DNA from: Larus michahellis
Taxonomy: Eukaryota > Chordata > Aves > Charadriiformes > Laridae
Length of the DNA stretch: 64,000 nucleotides
NCBI RefSeq assembly: GCF_964199755.1
Contig: NC_133900.1
Coordinates: forward strand, 81,376,666 to 81,440,665
Reading direction: 5' to 3'
Position numbers and translations under genes: made by a program. Shown here in pieces: positions 52,291 through 62,511 of this stretch. Each line of letters starts with the position of its first letter. Position 1 is the first letter of the stretch. The notes under the pieces were generated by a model that saw nothing but the letters and a program-made list of their open reading frames with translations, searched no databases and was not told the DNA's origin.

Positions 52291-53478
52291 CATTTCAACA
52301 GGTTCAATGAGTGTCTATGCAATATAGAAATTACAGGGTTAAATTTCAGAAATTAATTTGTGCCTAATACAGATGGAAAGCAATGCTTAACACAAAACTG
52401 AAGGGAGGGAAGGGCTGTTTCATTTGAATGATTTTTAAAATCACGAAGAGCAAGAAACACTGTTCTGTAGGGCCAGAGGTGGAAAAATTCCCACCACGGC
52501 AGAGACCTTCAGCTTCCTACGGGACTGCTCTTCTGAGGCCGTCAGCAAGCTTGCAAATGCAAATGACAGACTCTAATTCATTCATTCGGTCCCTCACCTC
52601 TGATTTTTTTCTCTTCTGCCTCACTCATTACACCAGACTGCTCGGGTGTCTTTAATCAGAGGAGCTGGACCTGTCAGGGCATCACACAAAGTCTTTTTGT
52701 AGGGATCTTGATCTGGATGAGGGCATGTATTATGGATGGCACACCCTGTCATACGTTAAGTACAGCAGAAAAAGACTGGGTTTGAACTTCATGAGCATAG
52801 ATTTGCGATTTTATCCACACGACTGCTCTCAGGGAGCTTCACGGTGGACTGTAAAGTGGTCATGAAAATGTAATTAAGCACTGATGTATGCGCAATCCCA
52901 GCTAATTAGGCTGAGGGCAGTCAGTGCAGAAACGTGTGATCAGCCAAACTTGTGCAACTCTGAGATTACCTTAGTTTCCCTTTGGTCATATTCCTGAATA
53001 AAAAACCCATCTAGAATCTCACCCCAATTCATACCACTTGGGATTTTGCAAGTTCATGGAAGAGCCTGTCCTGAGCAGACCTCGGTGGTTTGGAAGACCT
53101 CACACAGGAGAAAGCCAGAAGTGCCAAACTTTAATTAAAGCACATTTGACTGGTAATGCCCACAATCCTTTTAATAAGGGTATTCAGCACAGAAATTAGT
53201 ATTTCTTCTGGGTCTTTCTTTGTTGTTAAAGGAAAAGCCGCCTTCCTAATTTGAAGAGGTAGGAGAGGGCTGCCAGGCCAGCCTGTGCTTGCACATGGAC
53301 GTCTTTACCTGGCACCTCCGATGGTGGTCCAGCAGACTCTGGGCGTGTGACAGCGGGTAGGAAAGCACTGAAAATAGGGTTTTGTGGCTCTATGTGTTGG
53401 TGAGAACAATAACGCCAGCAGATGGGAGGTCTCCATGTGCGTCAGCCTCTGACTCCTTCCCCTCCCTCCCTCCTCCAG

Positions 53479-53620
53479 CAACGGCAGCGCCGAGATGGCC
53501 GCGGTGTACTACGAGCGCATCGACGTGGAAGGCCACCACTACGGCCCTTCGTCCCAACAGCGGAAGAATGCTTTGAAGGAGGTGGACAAAGCCTTGAGCA
53601 ACATGATCAAGCTCATCAAG
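53479..53620 (+). CDS. ENPP6: ENPP6 exon 4: metal-binding DVEGHH motif
   Basis: Encodes the last base of R183 through K230, ending in phase 0 at GTGAGT. The sequence [13 protein letters not shown] carries zinc ligands D198 and H202. Y193 corresponds to the tyrosine reported to stack on the choline group in ENPP6. A sequon N184-G-S186 lies right at the exon junction. From memory, mammalian ENPP6 lacks it (see findings). A charged helix (about residues 210-230) follows, as in the family. Confidence 0.97.
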
Positions 53621-54628
53621 GTGAGTGGCGTCCGAAAACCGAGCTCCTGGGTGCATTTGGAGCAGGCTTTTAAAACTGCTATTTGTGGCACTGCTGAGAG
53701 CCTATTTAATGCCTGTTAATTGGATGCGTTGGCTGTAAACTTTTATTTCCTGAGAAATGGAGGCTGCTGAGATCATGTGGAAGTCAAGGCACCATTCCCC
53801 TGGTTTTTATTTTCGTCGATGGTGTTATAATCCTCCTCGTGGATTATTATACCGATAGCCCCGGGAAGCCATAAACCAATGTACGTGTTGCTCCGTTTAT
53901 AACTTGTGTTGCCAGCTGGGATTTATAGTAGGCAAACAAATCAAAATGGCTCGCTTCCTAAGGTTTGTGAAATCAGAAAATTAACTTTTATAGCATTTTT
54001 TTTTTATGGCATCAATCAGAACTCTGTACTTTAAACTTTGTTTTAAAAAACATTATCTAAATGATTTTGCAGTGAGGAAAGGAGGACACCACGCTTTCCA
54101 GTAAACGTCAATTGTATGAATATTTCTGCCAATGATAAATGTTTCAGTGGGGAGAGGAATATGTATTTCCAGTTTCATCAAATTATAAAAGCTCTAATGC
54201 TAAGTCATTGTGTTTGGGAGGAGAAGAGGGAAGCGCCCCTGCCACAGGTGATACCATGGCAAATTTGATCTTCCCCAGCTGTTTTGGCCTACTGTTGAAG
54301 AACAGTGGGATAAAACCCTGTCTAAGACCAACTGGGACAACTGGTTTGTGGGACTGGGATGTAGCATCTGGTTGTTTAGCAGGGGGGTGGATTTATTTTG
54401 GCAAATCTCTCTTTGGCGCTACCCTCTTAGACCCTTCCAGGGCAGCAAGTGGACGTCCACCATTACAGGTGGTGGCAGAGCATACCACAGGGCATTTGTG
54501 GCCGAGCTCCTTCAGGCCAACTTCTACTAAATCAGTGGAAGTCTAATGGGTTTTAAAATTTGCCAGTGGGCACAGACGGTGCAAACCGCTTACCTGGCCA
54601 TAACGGCTGTCATTCTCTTCCTTCACAG
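53621..54628 (+). other. ENPP6: ENPP6 intron 4 (1.0 kb)
   Basis: Bounded by GTGAGT and TTCACAG. No CR1 or other repeat is recognised. It is moderately AT-rich with a short T run near 53998-54005. An open frame at 54139-54546 has no similarity I recognise and is not called. Confidence 0.9.
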
Positions 54629-54808
54629 AGCAAGGGCCTTCAGCATGACCTCAACGTCCTCCTCTTCTCCGATCACGGGATGACAGACATCTCTTGGTCC
54701 GACAGAGTGATCGAGCTGAAAAACTACATCAACATGAGTGACACCATACAAATGAAGGACCGAGGTCCTGTCGTGAGCCTCTGGCCAGCTCCAGAGAAGC
54801 ACGCGGAA
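54629..54808 (+). CDS. ENPP6: ENPP6 exon 5: FSDHGMTD catalytic motif
   Basis: Encodes S231-E290, exactly 60 codons in phase 0, with acceptor TTCACAG and donor [14 protein letters not shown] is the family signature in which D245 and H246 coordinate the second metal. The downstream [12 protein letters not shown] segment is typical of ENPP6. A further sequon N265-M-S267 is present. Its use for glycosylation is unknown. Confidence 0.97.
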
Positions 54809-56813
54809 GTAAGTACAGCTCTTTCATATTTATTTAGTTTTGCATTTCCTTGGGTTTTTTATGACAGTTGTGTCTTTGGTTTGCTCATAACATCCAAATT
54901 CTGCTCTCAGAGATGTGTGTAAAAATCAGCCTGAGGCTCTTACGGGGATTCAAACTTGGATCCTGTGATGCTTTTGTGATGCTGCTTTCTGAAGGAAAGC
55001 CACACCCGGCAAATTAAAAAGCATGATCTTTCGCCGTTATTTGGCACAGATACGCGCTTTCAAACCCCACCACTATGTGCTTCTGATAAACAGCTAAAAA
55101 CTTTTAGCTCAAAATCCGCTTTTAGGATTTTATATATATATTAGTCAATTTATTGACACCCTAGCTGGGATTTTCCAATGATCTGGAGGAGGTCAGGCAC
55201 TCCCATAGCGTTTGAGGAATTAACTCCATTAGACCAGAAGTGCAAAAAATAAATTTCTTACAATGTCGTCCTTTGAAGAATTTTGTTGAATAAGCATGTT
55301 GGATTGAATCAACCATAAAAGCCCAAGGGGAGAACTGCAGGATTTTGAGTGACAAATTAAAACAATACAGCAAAAAATCTTGGAAACCACTTGAAAAGAA
55401 TGAGAATGCAGCATCTGTAACTAATAGACTAGTACCTTATGGTTGAACCAGAAATCGGTGCTTGAGAAGTCGTCATTGCTGTCTTCAGAATACAGGTGAG
55501 TGGGTGTACAAAATTGGCAGTCCATGCTCCAGCTGAATAATTTTATTTTCTATATTATATTTTAGCCAGTTCCGGTATATTGTAGCTTGTGCAATTTTTT
55601 GGGAAGAGAATATTTGGCTAACTTGGAATATTTTGGCCAGTTTAATAATTGGCACCCGAACAGGCTCTCCAGGAGTTGTATAGCTGGGATATTGTGAACA
55701 TTTCAAATCAGTGCCAGAACTGAAAGCTGTCTTAGAGGCATGCACGAGCCTAGCACTCAGTGTTCCTGCAGGGGATCACGGCATTTATACACGCTCTCCT
55801 CAGCCTTAACTCCAGAGGTCCCTGGTTTTGCAGCCCAGACCTTCCAACAAGGGCAAGGATAAGTCGCGACTTCACGTAGGCATGGGGTTTTTATCTGACA
55901 GAGCTCTTAAGCACATGCTTCTCTCCCATCCAACAGCCTAATAACCCCGAGAGGAGTAAAATGCAATGCCTCGCACCGTGCTTTTGCTTTCTTCCTTTAT
56001 TTCTTTTTAGGACTTCACTCTTGTTGCATTCTCTGCTACTTATTCCTGAAGATTATTTTTATTTAAGCAGAAGAGCGATATAAGCGCTGGGGACTCCAAT
56101 GACGGCCTCCTTTATGGCATATGATCATCGTCTTTAGGCATTTAAAAATATTTTTCTGAATAATTTGGGTTTTAACCACATTTGTGTCATTATATTCCGG
56201 ACGGTATGATTAATATTAATAAACCCCTTGTACAGACAGCATTGTGCGGCTTCAGAGCCGCGGGGGCTGGCTGATCAATCTCACGGCATCCTTACAAAGC
56301 AGAGGAGCGAGCACTATCAATCCCTTCGGTAGGGATTGACTGCTTAAGGGTAAGAAACGCAGGTGAGGTGACGTTAATCGTTCAAAGAAGGACCCAGCGG
56401 CAGAGGAGAAAGGCCATAGCCCTTTTCCCCATCAGTCCACGTGGTACCATTGAGCGTCCTTCATCACTTAGAGTTACTATCTCCTGCGATAATTTGGTTT
56501 CTGCTGGTCTGTCTCCATAGGTTGATACGCTCACATGCACACATTTCTGAGCGTGCATATTATAAATATATATATATATAAAATACATTAATTCATGCAT
56601 TCCTATGTGTTTATGATCCAAGTTTTCCGAACCTCCTAAACTGCATGAGCAGGTTTTGCACAGCCGTCGTCTTTGGACCAGCAAAGTCCCAGTTTGATGA
56701 TTAGCCATGAAAGGGGATATGCCATTTTACAAATTCAGATGTCTCCATGTACCCATAGGCGCGTATATGCTCTTCGCAGCCGTACGGCGTCCTAACATTT
56801 GTTTTCTTTGCAG
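54809..56813 (+). other. ENPP6: ENPP6 intron 5 (2.0 kb)
   Basis: Bounded by GTAAGT and CTTTGCAG. Free of recognisable CR1. Contains a perfect 9-bp stem hairpin at 56317-56339, a possible weak MIR-like segment at about 56345-56415, and a short AT dinucleotide run at 56562-56582. Confidence 0.9.
56317..56339. other. Perfect 9-bp hairpin
   Basis: TCAATCCCT, loop TCGGT, AGGGATTGA. Seen directly; function unknown. Confidence 0.7.
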
Positions 56814-56951
56814 ATATATCAGAAATTGAAAGCCGTGGAACACATGGACGTTTATAACATACAGGATATTCCAGACAGGTTTTTCTACAAAAAAGGAAAA
56901 TTTGTGTCTCCTCTAACTCTCGTAGCCGAGGAAGGATGGTTCATAGTAGAG
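56814..56951 (+). CDS. ENPP6: ENPP6 exon 6
   Basis: Encodes I291-E336, 46 codons in phase 0, with acceptor TTTGCAG and donor GTAAAA (a weaker donor than the others). [20 protein letters not shown] is the strongly conserved ENPP6 segment between the second metal site and the last histidine ligand. Reading through the donor stays open for about 40 codons, which could matter if the intron is retained, but I have no evidence that it is. Confidence 0.96.
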
Positions 56952-57301
56952 GTAAAATATAGAAGCAGAATACTTAGACGTGAATGTGAAAGGGTGCAAT
57001 ATAAGAAAACAGTAAGAAAAATGTACAATTCCATGCTGGGGGTTGAGTTAAAGTGTTACATCGCTTACTTGGGCTGACTACAAAACTAACGTCAAATATT
57101 GCTGTGTGCTTAGAAAAGCCTAAGGGCACGGCGGCTATGCTGAAGGTGGACAAAGTTAAAAATAGTCAAGAAGGTTCTTTTTTCTGCATTGTCATAAAGC
57201 AGGAGAAGTTTTTGTGTTTCCCATTCCACTCCCGTTGCTTTGCTCCTCGTCCCCCTGCCCATCTACCTTCCTCTCAGGCACAAAAAGTGTTTCCATTTCA
57301 A

Positions 57302-57373
57302 GACTTTACAATCCCTCCATTCCACGACTTTACAATCCCTCCATTCCACGACTTTACTATCCCTCCATTCCGC
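57302..57373 (+). repeat. 24-bp unit, three tandem copies (intron 6)
   Basis: Three head-to-tail copies of a 24-bp unit starting GACTTTACAATCCCTCCATT. The third copy has two or three changes. The copies are almost identical, which suggests recent expansion. Confidence 0.92.
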
Positions 57374-57739
57374 AGCACTCGGGGACAAGTTTTCCTTCTG
57401 CCTGCCTTCCCACTCACCTGACTCTGTCCTAAAAATGCCCTGTTTTTCCCAAAGGGTGAGAGTGGGGGTTTACTCCTCGGAGATACCCAGTGCACACGGC
57501 GACATCTGAGAGCTGCTTCGGCAGCGAATCAATCAGACTCGCGCGTGAAGAGATTTTTTTCGTACCGACTTATTTTGTTACTATCAAAGAACAACAATAA
57601 CTACTTTTATTTTTTAAATTATTTTTTATTTTTATTTTTAAATTTTTATTATTTAGTACTTCTGTTTCTACAGAGCATCTCCACATTGCAGATAATAAGC
57701 ACAACCCCACCACAGCTCACAGGGTGAGGCAACTTGTGT

Positions 57740-57880
57740 ATCGCCTTCTACGAGGGTAAATTGAGGAGCAGCACTAAGCGATTCGCCCAAGGCCCTACGT
57801 CAAGTCGCTGATTTGGTGACAGCATCAAGGAGTTCTGTTTTTCGTAGTGTCCCAGCCCCGCCGTTAGATCCCGTTGCCTC
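57740..57880 (-). mobile_element. MIR-like ancient SINE relic (intron 6)
   Basis: GAGGGTAAATTGAGGAGCAG, then GCGATTCGCCCAAGGCCCTA and GTCAAGTCGCTGATTTGGTG follow the order of the reverse-complement MIR consensus (GGAAACTGAGGC, ACTTGCCCAAGGTCAC, CAAGTCAGTGG). Recognised by eye and memory. Confidence 0.6.
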
Positions 57881-60039
57881 GCAGATTGTCGTAACTCAGC
57901 TGAGCATCTTCTTTCGTGACCTTCAGAGACGCCAGGCTTGGCTCAAGGCGGGGGTCACGCGGCCACGTCTCTCACTAGCCAACCTTGACTTCAAGATAAT
58001 CATTTCTACAGCTGAATAAAAACGCACCTCTTAAAACAAAAAAAAACCCAAACCACAATCGCTTTTGAGCACGGATGGATGAGCACCACGTTTCTGGCTT
58101 AAAAAAAAAACGAAAAAAAAAAAATATATAAAAAAGCCAGAGTTAAGATTCAGACACGTAAAGTAGGAATCTGAAACATTTTTGCCAAACTGATTTTAAA
58201 AAAATTACAACTAAGCTCTTTTGTACAGAAGTTCAACACAGAACATTTTTACATATTCTGCAAAAAAAAAAAAGAAAAAAGCATTTTTAAAAAAAAAAAA
58301 TCATTGAAACTCTGACAAACCTTAATAACAGTGCCGCAAACACTGCTGCTATGGTAATTACTTCTGTCTCTCTGCCCATTCCTTCCCATTGTTTCTGATT
58401 TTCAAGAAATGTCCTCTCATTAATGCTGTCACATTTTCCTTCTCTCCGGTACATTTTCATTATCTGCGAATGGGATGCGAAAATGAAAGTTTCCTGTCAT
58501 ATTTTTAAAGCAATAATTGAGCCTTCTATTATACTTCCTGCCCAAACCACTGAAGAGAGGATGCTCGGCTCTTCCCTGTCGTGCTCACGGGGTGGTTTAA
58601 CTCTCTGGCAGCTACTGGATAACTATAAGCTGTTTCAAAAATGGAGGTTTTGGGGGGTTTGTTTTTTTTTTTTTGGAGAGATGAAGGGGATGTGTCTGGA
58701 AAGTTGTTGGGTTTTTTCTTTCCCAGCAAAGAGCATAGGAACAAAATCCCGTCCACGTTTCAGTTAAAGCAGGATGAGGAGGGATTTCATGCACCGTATC
58801 AAAGCTTCTCTGCTAATATTGCCTTGTTCCCTCCACACGAGTGAGTGGTCCCCATCCTTTGAGCAGAATGTCCCCTGCCTGCAACCAGGGCAGTAGCTTC
58901 GGTCATCTTGGAGGAGCAACGCTAGCCCAAGCTCAGGCCGAGCGTGAAAAACTTGACATCTCGGTTGCGAAAGAAAGTAATAGGTTTTTCTGACCCAACC
59001 AGCAGCAAAAATAATGGAAACGGCTGTGCCTTTGACGGGGCATTTCGCTGTGAGTAGGTGTCTCCTTGGTGTCTGCGTGACGGAAAGGGATGGTACCTCT
59101 GGGGAAGCAGCTGAGACCACGACATCTGGTGGACCATGGAGAGGTTTAGCTTCGGCAACGACATGGTAGCACCAACGAGACATTGTAAATTAGATGTGAC
59201 TTGGCCTGTCTGGAGCTGATGCTGACAAGTGCTGTACAGGTTTTCTAATGGTGAGCGTCCCGGTGACAATTAGTCCCCGGGAACCACAATAAGCAGATCC
59301 ACGGCATAAAGCGGTGCCGTTGTAGGAAGAAGAAAGGAGTCTATTTTCTCCTTGGCTTGCGCTGAGCGCTCTCAGTGAAATAGATGGGCACAAGGAAAGA
59401 GATTTAATTTGTCAGCTAAAATTGTTCAATTATCTGGTACATCTGCTGACTATTAGATACGAAGAAATACAAGGGATACTCCAGGGTTCCCCTGGAAGCA
59501 GTCGGAAGAGCTACACCTCATAGCCATAACCATTGTCCTCAGTGCTCCTGCGCATGGGCAGTTTCCTTCTTGGGCAGAGGAGGAAAACAAAACGAGACAA
59601 AATCAATGTTTGAAAAAGGAAAGCGATCCTCAGTCAATCTGTATCACCACCTGCAGGGGCTGCAGCACCTCTCGCTCGCGGGCGGGGATGTGGAAGACTT
59701 TGTTGGATCATCTTCTGTGCTCCTGTGATGGAGTGTGAAGCCCAGACCTGGTGCTTTAGGGAACTCTAGCTCCTTCTCTGTAACCACTGGAGAAATTAAT
59801 GCCTGAGGACTAATGAACTGTCAGTAGTTGATGTTGTTCCTCTAAGTGAAATCCCTGCCATAGTTCTGGGCATCTCTGGAGTGTCACGTCTGCTCCCCAG
59901 GGAGCATGGGACAAGAGAAACTCATGGGAAGGGCTGGTCCAGCATTTTGAGCAGACTCTAGGGGCAATAAATAGCACTATTGCTGGAAAAGCTGTTAACA
60001 GGGAGCAAGAGAAAGTAAGGAAGGAATTTAAAAGTATGG

Positions 60040-60080
60040 CTTTTAAAATTTAAATTTTAAAATTTAAAATTTGAATTTAA
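60040..60080. repeat. A/T-only palindromic low-complexity tract
   Basis: Repeated TTTAAAATTTAAA blocks that are largely self-complementary, adjacent to the CR1 pair at 60140 and 60282. Confidence 0.8.
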
Positions 60081-60139
60081 ACATACAGGCAAGGAAAAAC
60101 AAGAATTATGCTTAGTGGTCTGGTTTAGTGATGGGTTTT

Positions 60140-60213
60140 GTCAGAGTTAGGTTGATGGTTGGACTAGATGATCTGAAAGGTCCCTTCCAACCTAGGCTAT
60201 TCTAGGATTCTAG
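60140..60213 (+). mobile_element. CR1-like 3' tip (intron 6)
   Basis: GGTTGGACTAGATGATCTGA, GGTCCCTTCCAACCTAGGCT and ATTCTAGGATTCTAGG form a short, diverged CR1 3' end. Confidence 0.85.
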
Positions 60214-60281
60214 GACAAATTATTAAAGCATGCATCCACGGAGCAGGGAGAGAAAACTGAGAGTGATCTATGCCCGGAAAG

Positions 60282-60925
60282 CATAGAATCATAGACTGTG
60301 TTGGGTTGGAAGGGACCTCTAAAGGCCATCTGGTCCAACCCCGTGCAGTCAGCAGGGACATCTTCAAATAGATCAGGTTGCCTCATCCAGCCTGGCCTTG
60401 AATGTCTCCAGGGATGGGGCCTCCACCACCTCTCTGGGCAACCTGGGCCAGTGTCTCACCACCCTCAGCGTAAAGAACTTCTTCCTTATGTCTGATCTAA
60501 ACCTGCCCTGCTCTAGTTTAAACCATTGCCCCTCGTCCTATCGCTACATGCCCTTGCAAACAGCCCCTCCCCAGCTTTCTTGTAGGCCCCCTTCAGGTAC
60601 TGGAAGGGGCTCTAAGGTCTCTCTGGAGCCTTCTCTTCTCCAGGCTGAACAGCTCCAAGTCTCTCAGCCTTTCTTCATAGCAGAGGGGCTCCAGCCCTTG
60701 GATCATCTTCATGGCCTCCTCTGGGCCCGTTCCAACAAGTCCATGTCCTTCTTGTGCTGAGGGCTCCTGAGCTGGATGCAGTACTGCAGGTGGGGTCTCA
60801 GGAGAGCAGAGCAGAGGGGGAGAATCACCTCTCTGGATCTGCTAGCCACGGTTCTTTGATGCAGCCCAGGATACGATTGGTTTTCTGGGCTGCAAGCGCA
60901 CGTTGTTGGCTTGCCCAGGGAGAGG
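60282..60925 (-). mobile_element. CR1 LINE 3' end, long antisense (intron 6)
   Basis: About 640 bp from CATAGAATCATAGACTGTGT through TGCCCTTGCAAACAGCCCC to GGTTTTCTGGGCTGCAAGCG. It is the longest CR1 in the window and of the same subfamily as 10537 and 43170. It ends about 440 bp before exon 7. Confidence 0.95.
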
Positions 60926-61364
60926 GCAACCACATTAGGCCCGAGCCTGCGTTCCCTGATGGAGTCTCATCCAGGGAGAGGAAATAATAATAATTAGAAA
61001 GTATACAGTAGGGGCGATATTTTTATTGTTTAGGCTGACTAGTCAAAGGGAGCAAAACCAGCTTCTTTTTCTGTGGTGCCAATGGCATATTCAGCAGAAC
61101 CACAGGAGTGCATGGCGCCGGGTGGGAGAGCCGGGTGGCATGTGGTGGGAGAAGAGACACCACCTTGCCCCCAGGTGTCACACAGGGCTGTGATATCTTG
61201 TGCTTACAGCAGAAATTTAGATGAGTGAGAGGCAGAAAGTTGTCCTCCCTGCTCAGCTGGGTGTCGGACGGTGACACAGGGTGGCACGCCATGGTGACAC
61301 AGGGTGGCACGCTGTGCCCTGCCCGGCGGACGGGCACTAACCACGCTCTGCTATTGTCACCCAG

Positions 61365-61488
61365 AGCAGGGACAAGCTGCCCTTCTGGGAGAACGGGACA
61401 GGGAAGAAGGAGGCCTGGCAGAACGGCTGGCACGGCTACGACAACGAGCTCATGGACATGAGAGCCTTCTTCATCGCCTACGGGCCAG
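61365..61488 (+). CDS. ENPP6: ENPP6 exon 7: last metal-ligand histidine
   Basis: Encodes S337-P377 plus one base of D378, with acceptor CACCCAG and donor [17 protein letters not shown] contains H359, the final zinc ligand. The sequon N346-G-T matches a known glycosylation position in mammals. The exon is GC-rich compared with its surrounding intron. Confidence 0.96.
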
Positions 61489-62296
61489 GTACAGTGCCAC
61501 CATCCCTGCTGTCCCACCCCACCATGGCCGCGGCCCCAGTGTCCCCTGCAGCCCTGGCATGGCAGGACCCTGGTGCGGCACTCTGCGACGCCCCAAAATT
61601 ACAAATAGATGGCAGGATTTCCTCACTGCGGCTCCACGCCGGGAAAGTTCCTCGCAGTCTATCTGTTTTATGGCTGGAGAAACGGGGCAGGGAGACGTGG
61701 AGGGATTTAGTCAGCCCCTCTCCCACATCCCAACAGTAACTCCATCCCTTTGCCCTGTTTTCCAAGAGTGGCCTAAAATTTTTAATTCTATTTGAAACAC
61801 GTGCATTCTCCTTTTGTCCGTGGGTTCGGAATTTCTCTGACGCGAAGCACTCTCTTTGGGAAGGCTGCAGCGTTCCTCAGCCACCTGTCCGACGGGCAGA
61901 TGCAAAACCCCGGGGTTCCACTTCATCGGGACCTTTAAAAACCGCTGAGCACCGGGCTGCAAATGCAGACGGGAGCAAAAGCAAAGCAGGATGTGCAGCG
62001 CAATTATTTCAGGCTATTAAATCTACCAAGTCCGCACAGTAAAGTAGCTCTTGTACTTTATAATTTAATTTTTTTCTTTTTTTTCAGTTTTTAGAATAGA
62101 ATAGGGCTGGACGTAGAAACAATGAATAAAAACATTTAAAATGTTTTTGCTGAGCTATGTTGTAAATTGTATAGCGTGCCACATCCCAGCCTGCTGGGTA
62201 AATCCCAGGAAAAGCGGAGGAGCCCTTTCCCCGCAGCACCCCGCGTTTCAGGAGCCGCAGAATGCCCACTCTTCTCTTTGCCCGTCTTTCCCGCAG
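61489..62296 (+). other. ENPP6: ENPP6 intron 7 (0.8 kb)
   Basis: Bounded by GTACAG and CCCGCAG. No mobile element is recognised. There is a T-rich run near 62070-62085. Confidence 0.9.
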
Positions 62297-62511
62297 ATTT
62301 CCGAACCAACTTCCGAGCGCCTCCCATCAGGTCCGTGGATGTTTACAACGTCATGTGCAGCCTGGCGGGGATACAGCCGCTGCCCAACAACGGCTCCTGG
62401 TCCAGGGTGGAGTGTATGCTCCGCAACGCCTCCCCCTCAGCTCCGCTCCCGGCCTGCGCCCTGGCCCTGGCTCTGCTCTCCCTCCTCGCCGAGCGCATCT
62501 CTTCGCCCTGA
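62297..62511 (+). CDS. ENPP6: ENPP6 exon 8: C-terminus with GPI-type tail and stop
   Basis: Encodes the rest of D378 to P448 and a TGA stop (62509-62511). It contains [14 protein letters not shown] and [13 protein letters not shown]417 fits the interchain disulfide position, and sequons occur at N409 and N421. The S423-S425 region is a plausible GPI attachment site. It is followed by a hydrophobic run (about L428-A442). Unusually, six more residues (ERISSP) follow the hydrophobic run, whereas the mammalian protein, as I recall it, ends at the hydrophobic segment. Confidence 0.96.

Larger units (their letters stand above)
48899..53478 (+). other. ENPP6: ENPP6 intron 3 (4.6 kb)
   Basis: Bounded by GTACGT and CCTCCAG. 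Contains an AAGAG microsatellite (49371-49491) abutting an antisense CR1 3' end (49492-49580), and a short sense CR1 3' end (52180-52290). Nothing else is recognised in the remaining sequence. Confidence 0.9.
56952..61364 (+). other. ENPP6: ENPP6 intron 6 (4.4 kb)
   Basis: Bounded by GTAAAA and TCACCCAG. Holds a 24-bp triplication (57302-57373), an AT-rich run (57600-57660), a MIR-like relic (57740-57880), A-rich runs (58085-58135 and 58260-58305), an A/T-only palindromic tract (60040-60080) and two CR1s in opposite orientations about 70 bp apart (60140-60213 and 60282-60925). Confidence 0.9.
29048..62511 (+). other. ENPP6: ENPP6 gene, coding span (8 coding exons, 7 introns)
   Basis: Eight exons join in frame to a 448-residue protein, close to the roughly 440 residues known for mammalian ENPP6. 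ENPP6 is a GPI-anchored extracellular glycerophosphodiesterase. It releases phosphocholine from lysophosphatidylcholine, glycerophosphocholine and sphingosylphosphocholine, and in mammals it marks newly forming oligodendrocytes and kidney tubules. The metal ligands expected for the family are all visible: D37, S76 (nucleophile), D198, H202, D245, H246 and H359. Cysteines C147/C159 fit the known intramolecular disulfide, and C417 fits the position of the interchain one. Intron sizes are 11697, 7606, 4580, 1008, 2005, 4413 and 808 bp. I see no frameshift or premature stop. Exon assignment rests on protein similarity recalled from the family plus splice phase, not on transcripts. The transcript ends are not determined. 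Confidence 0.97.

Noticed and set aside
54139..54546. 135-codon open frame in intron 4
   Set aside because: It contains no recognisable domain and lies between well-supported ENPP6 exons.
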